Shown here one piece after another: positions 6,345-8,102 of a DNA stretch of 8,102 nucleotides. Each line of letters opens with the position of its first letter. Positions within the stretch are counted from its first letter, which is position 1. The notes under the pieces were generated by a model, which searched no databases, was not told where the DNA came from, and saw nothing but the letters and a program-made list of their open reading frames with translations. Made by a program: the position numbers and the translations under genes. Source of the DNA: Pyrinomonadaceae bacterium (GTDB lineage: Bacteria; Acidobacteriota; Blastocatellia; Pyrinomonadales; Pyrinomonadaceae); the NCBI GenBank assembly GCA_013812565.1, contig JACCTF010000331.1, positions 1 through 8,102 on the forward strand. Direction: 5' to 3'.

Positions 6345-7307
6345 ATGAAACTTCGCTTGCTGTATCACGGCCATTGCTTCGATGGAGTCGCTTCGGCGGC
6401 CATCTTCACACGCTTTTACCATGCACGCATCAACCCGAAAGCGACGGTGCATTACACGGGGTTGCTGCACCGGCCCGGCGCGCTCTTCGATGACGAGATG
6501 TTTGATGGAGATGAAAACGCGATCGTCGATTTCAAGTATTCATCATCCGAGCGTCTGACGTGGTGGTTCGATCATCACCAATCAGCGTTTCTCTCGCCGG
6601 AGGATGAAGCCCACTTTCACCGGGCGGGCACAGACAAGAAATTCTGGGATCCGGCGCGCAAGTCATGCACTGAATTTATCGCCGATGTGGCGCGCACTCG
6701 GTTCGATTTTGCCGATGAAACCCTCGCGCCGCTCATCCACTGGGCGCACGTCATCGACGGAGCGCTTTACACTTCAGCCGCCGAAGTCGTCGAACTCGCC
6801 CAGCCTGCGCTGCAACTGATGCAGGTGATTGAAAGCGCAGCCGACGAACAGTTCATCGAGCGGATCATCACCGATCTCACAACAGGCTCGCTTGATGACG
6901 TCGCAAATTCAGAGGAAGTGCAGCGACGCTTTCAACCGATTTTAGCCGAGCACCTGAAAACTCTCGCGGCCATCAAACAACAAGCGGTTTACGGGCGCGG
7001 CGTCGTCTTCTTCGATCTGGTGGATGAAGGATTCGAGGGCTTCAACAAGTTCATTCCGTATCACCTGTACCCGGAGACGACTTACTCGGTAGCGGTGACG
7101 CGCGGGCCGAAGCGGACCAAAATCTCCATCGGCTCAAACCCGTGGAGTCCGCGTCCGCGCACGCACAACATCGCGACGATCTGCGAGCGCTATGGCGGCG
7201 GCGGCCACGCCGTAGTTGGCGCTATTTCATTTAGTCCTGATGAGGTCGAGCGAGCGCGTCAAGCGGCACGAGAGATCGTTGCAGAATTGTCTGAAGGCGT
7301 AGACTGA
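6345..7307 (+). CDS. DHH/DHHA1-family phosphoesterase
   Basis: A 320-residue cytoplasmic protein of the DHH superfamily, which uses two divalent metals (typically Mn) to cleave phosphoester bonds in short oligonucleotides, cyclic dinucleotides or pyrophosphate. Motif I is YHGHCFDGVASA (H8, C11, D13). Motif II is AIVDF (D62). The signature is WWFDHHQS (D76-H77-H78). HVIDGA (D138) fits motif IV. The C-terminal DHHA1 substrate-binding domain ends in RYGGGGHAVVGA (G284-H288). Motif I has the HxxCxDG form, with Cys where DxD members carry the first Asp. Its length fits NrnA/oligoribonuclease-like members, but the substrate cannot be read from sequence. The start is well bounded because motif I begins at residue 7. 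No Shine-Dalgarno precedes the ATG (upstream bases are atcaactaccc), so initiation may be leaderless or S1-dependent. It is not in an operon; it converges with the Uma2 gene, 34 bases away. Confidence 0.92.
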   Translation: MKLRLLYHGHCFDGVASAAIFTRFYHARINPKATVHYTGLLHRPGALFDDEMFDGDENAIVDFKYSSSERLTWWFDHHQSAFLSPEDEAHFHRAGTDKKFWDPARKSCTEFIADVARTRFDFADETLAPLIHWAHVIDGALYTSAAEVVELAQPALQLMQVIESAADEQFIERIITDLTTGSLDDVANSEEVQRRFQPILAEHLKTLAAIKQQAVYGRGVVFFDLVDEGFEGFNKFIPYHLYPETTYSVAVTRGPKRTKISIGSNPWSPRPRTHNIATICERYGGGGHAVVGAISFSPDEVERARQAAREIVAELSEGVD

Positions 7308-7341
7308 AAGTTTGTAGATTGAATTGCTTATTAGATGCGCG

Positions 7342-7893
7342 CTAATCGAAGAGATCGTCCACCGGCATTCGCCAGCCCGGCACGGCCGGTTCAGCTTCAG
7401 CCGTTTCGCCACGCTGGTAGACAGTTGGATGGTCGGGATCCGACGCCCGATATACCTTCACGACATCTGCGCCTAACAGATCCACATCCCAGACCACTTG
7501 TGTCCCGGCAGCGAAATAATCAACACGCTTTTGCCTGAGCGCCGCTTCTGCCTTTTTGCCATAATCTCCTTTGCTCCTAACTTCCGCAGCAAAGACTGGC
7601 GCACCTTCAAGAAATTTCATTCCGGTTGCCTTGCCTGTGTAGAACGACGCATCAGGGCTAAAGAAATCGCGATCAGGTAAGTTGACTTTGTAGCCCGTGT
7701 TGTCAGGGTAAGCACGTCCAATCTGTTTGTCGCGCTCAAACACCCGAAGGCTTGAGGCGATGTTAAAACCGGCGCGGCTAGGCATGTCACCAGTCGGTGC
7801 CATTAGAATCAGCTCTCCATTCACGATTTCAGCTTTGCCGTTTTCAGGGACATAATATAGATCTTCAACTGTAGCCTTTGTTGTTACAGTCAT
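7342..7893 (-). CDS. Uma2-family (DUF820) PD-(D/E)XK nuclease-like protein
   Basis: A 183-residue soluble protein of the Uma2/DUF820 family, which has a restriction-endonuclease-like fold. Characteristic blocks are AEIVNGELILMAPTG near the N-terminus (about 21-35), the PD motif in FFSPDASFY (D81), and the catalytic-strand segment PVFAAEVRSKGD (E104), with the following helix KKAEAALRQKRVDYFAAGTQVVWDVD and its lysines K113, K114 and K122. The canonical ExK is replaced by EVRS, as is usual in this family. The length fits the family's usual 180-200 residues, so it appears intact. Uma2 genes often occur in many dispersed copies and have no settled physiological role; nuclease activity is inferred from the fold. 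The ATG at 7893 has an exceptionally strong Shine-Dalgarno. It converges with the DHH gene, and its TAG stop lies in a weak hairpin (ATTAG 7330-7334, CTAAT 7342-7346). Confidence 0.92.
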   Translation of the reverse strand: MTVTTKATVEDLYYVPENGKAEIVNGELILMAPTGDMPSRAGFNIASSLRVFERDKQIGRAYPDNTGYKVNLPDRDFFSPDASFYTGKATGMKFLEGAPVFAAEVRSKGDYGKKAEAALRQKRVDYFAAGTQVVWDVDLLGADVVKVYRASDPDHPTVYQRGETAEAEPAVPGWRMPVDDLFD

Positions 7894-7895
7894 AC

Positions 7896-7904
7896 ATCAC
7901 CTCC
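7896..7904 (-). promoter_or_regulatory. Near-perfect Shine-Dalgarno of the Uma2 gene
   Basis: On the minus strand GGAGGTGAT lies just upstream of the ATG at 7893-7891. All nine bases complement the standard 3' end of bacterial 16S rRNA. It contrasts with the DHH and CcdA-TlpA genes, which show none. Confidence 0.8.
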
Positions 7905-7954
7905 GCTGCAAGCCATTATTAGATGGCGTGTACCATCAGTATCGAGCCGGCAAA

Positions 7955-7982
7955 ATATCATAAGTAAAGGCTACCATATCAT
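7955..7982. promoter_or_regulatory. Two ATATCAT boxes 21 bp apart upstream of Uma2
   Basis: ATATCAT occurs at 7955-7961 and 7976-7982, two helical turns apart, in the AT-richer stretch upstream of the Uma2 start. A small inverted repeat GATGG/CCATC (7922-7926, 7933-7937) lies nearer the gene. Such phased boxes could bind a regulator, but no matching factor is known here and chance is possible. Confidence 0.2.
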
Positions 7983-8054
7983 CTTCATAATCATGTGCGT
8001 GGTAACTTCTGGCACTACTTATGTAAAGTAAGACCCTGAATCCACGGATAAGAA

Positions 8055-8102
8055 TTAGGCTGTGCCGAGTGCTGCCAGTTTCTTGATCGCGTGCTCCCAC
8101 AC
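8055..8102 (-). CDS. Probable C-terminal end of a gene running off the right edge
   Basis: On the minus strand, one frame reads VWEHAIKKLAALGTA and then TAA at 8057-8055. This has ordinary coding composition and looks like a helical protein C-terminus. It would lie 161 bases upstream of the Uma2 start in the same direction. Only 15 codons are visible, so no family can be assigned. A competing minus-strand frame stays open further left (to a TGA near 7939) and reads less like protein. Confidence 0.4.
   Translation of the reverse strand: MWEHAIKKLAALGTA

Larger units (their letters stand above)
7328..7925. repeat. 10-bp direct repeat flanking the Uma2 gene
   Basis: TTATTAGATG occurs at 7328-7337, just beyond the Uma2 stop, and at 7916-7925, just upstream of its ribosome-binding site. 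Both are followed by GC-rich GCG-type sequence. Ten-base repeats arise by chance in a window of this size, so only the bracketing position makes it notable. It could be a remnant of insertion or excision. Confidence 0.25.

Overview
The window carries six substantially complete protein genes and the last codons of a seventh. It looks like chromosomal DNA of a Gram-negative bacterium with moderately high GC. Three things point to an outer membrane and periplasm: a TonB-dependent outer-membrane receptor with an N-terminal carboxypeptidase-regulatory-like domain, TlpA-type redoxins, and exported proteins with signal peptides. This receptor type, together with a Uma2-family gene, a CcdA-TlpA fusion and degenerate heptamer repeats, is most reminiscent of Acidobacteriota (for example Blastocatellia). 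That assignment is inference; no rRNA or marker gene is present.

Layout. Positions 23-3450 hold three plus-strand genes: a CcdA membrane domain fused to a TlpA/ResA-like thioredoxin domain, a second exported TlpA-like protein whose active site reads CPNW instead of CxxC, and an exported class C beta-lactamase-like serine hydrolase (family VIII esterase type). The last two are tightly coupled, because the hydrolase ribosome-binding site overlaps the TlpA stop codon. A 153-bp convergent intergenic region with long inverted repeats follows. Positions 3604-5967 hold the TonB-dependent receptor on the minus strand. The 377-bp divergent region 5968-6344 holds the receptor's promoter and leader. It also contains a block of degenerate 7-bp repeats in two opposite-facing arrays, bracketed by a perfect 12-bp direct repeat. 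A DHH/DHHA1 phosphoesterase gene (plus, 6345-7307) and a Uma2-family nuclease-like gene (minus, 7342-7893) converge with only 34 bp between them. The right edge probably holds the C-terminus of another minus-strand gene.

How the genes may work together. The CcdA part of the first gene would carry electrons from cytoplasmic thioredoxin across the inner membrane to its own redoxin domain, and possibly to the second TlpA-like protein. The hydrolase is cotranscribed with the latter, which suggests a periplasmic envelope-maintenance or processing role. The receptor, phosphoesterase and Uma2 genes look like independent units.

The most unusual observations are the bracketed, inverted heptamer arrays at 6126-6255 and the CPNW redoxin with a C-terminal Cys-Gly-Cys. 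No defence system, CRISPR array, RNA gene or transposase is visible.
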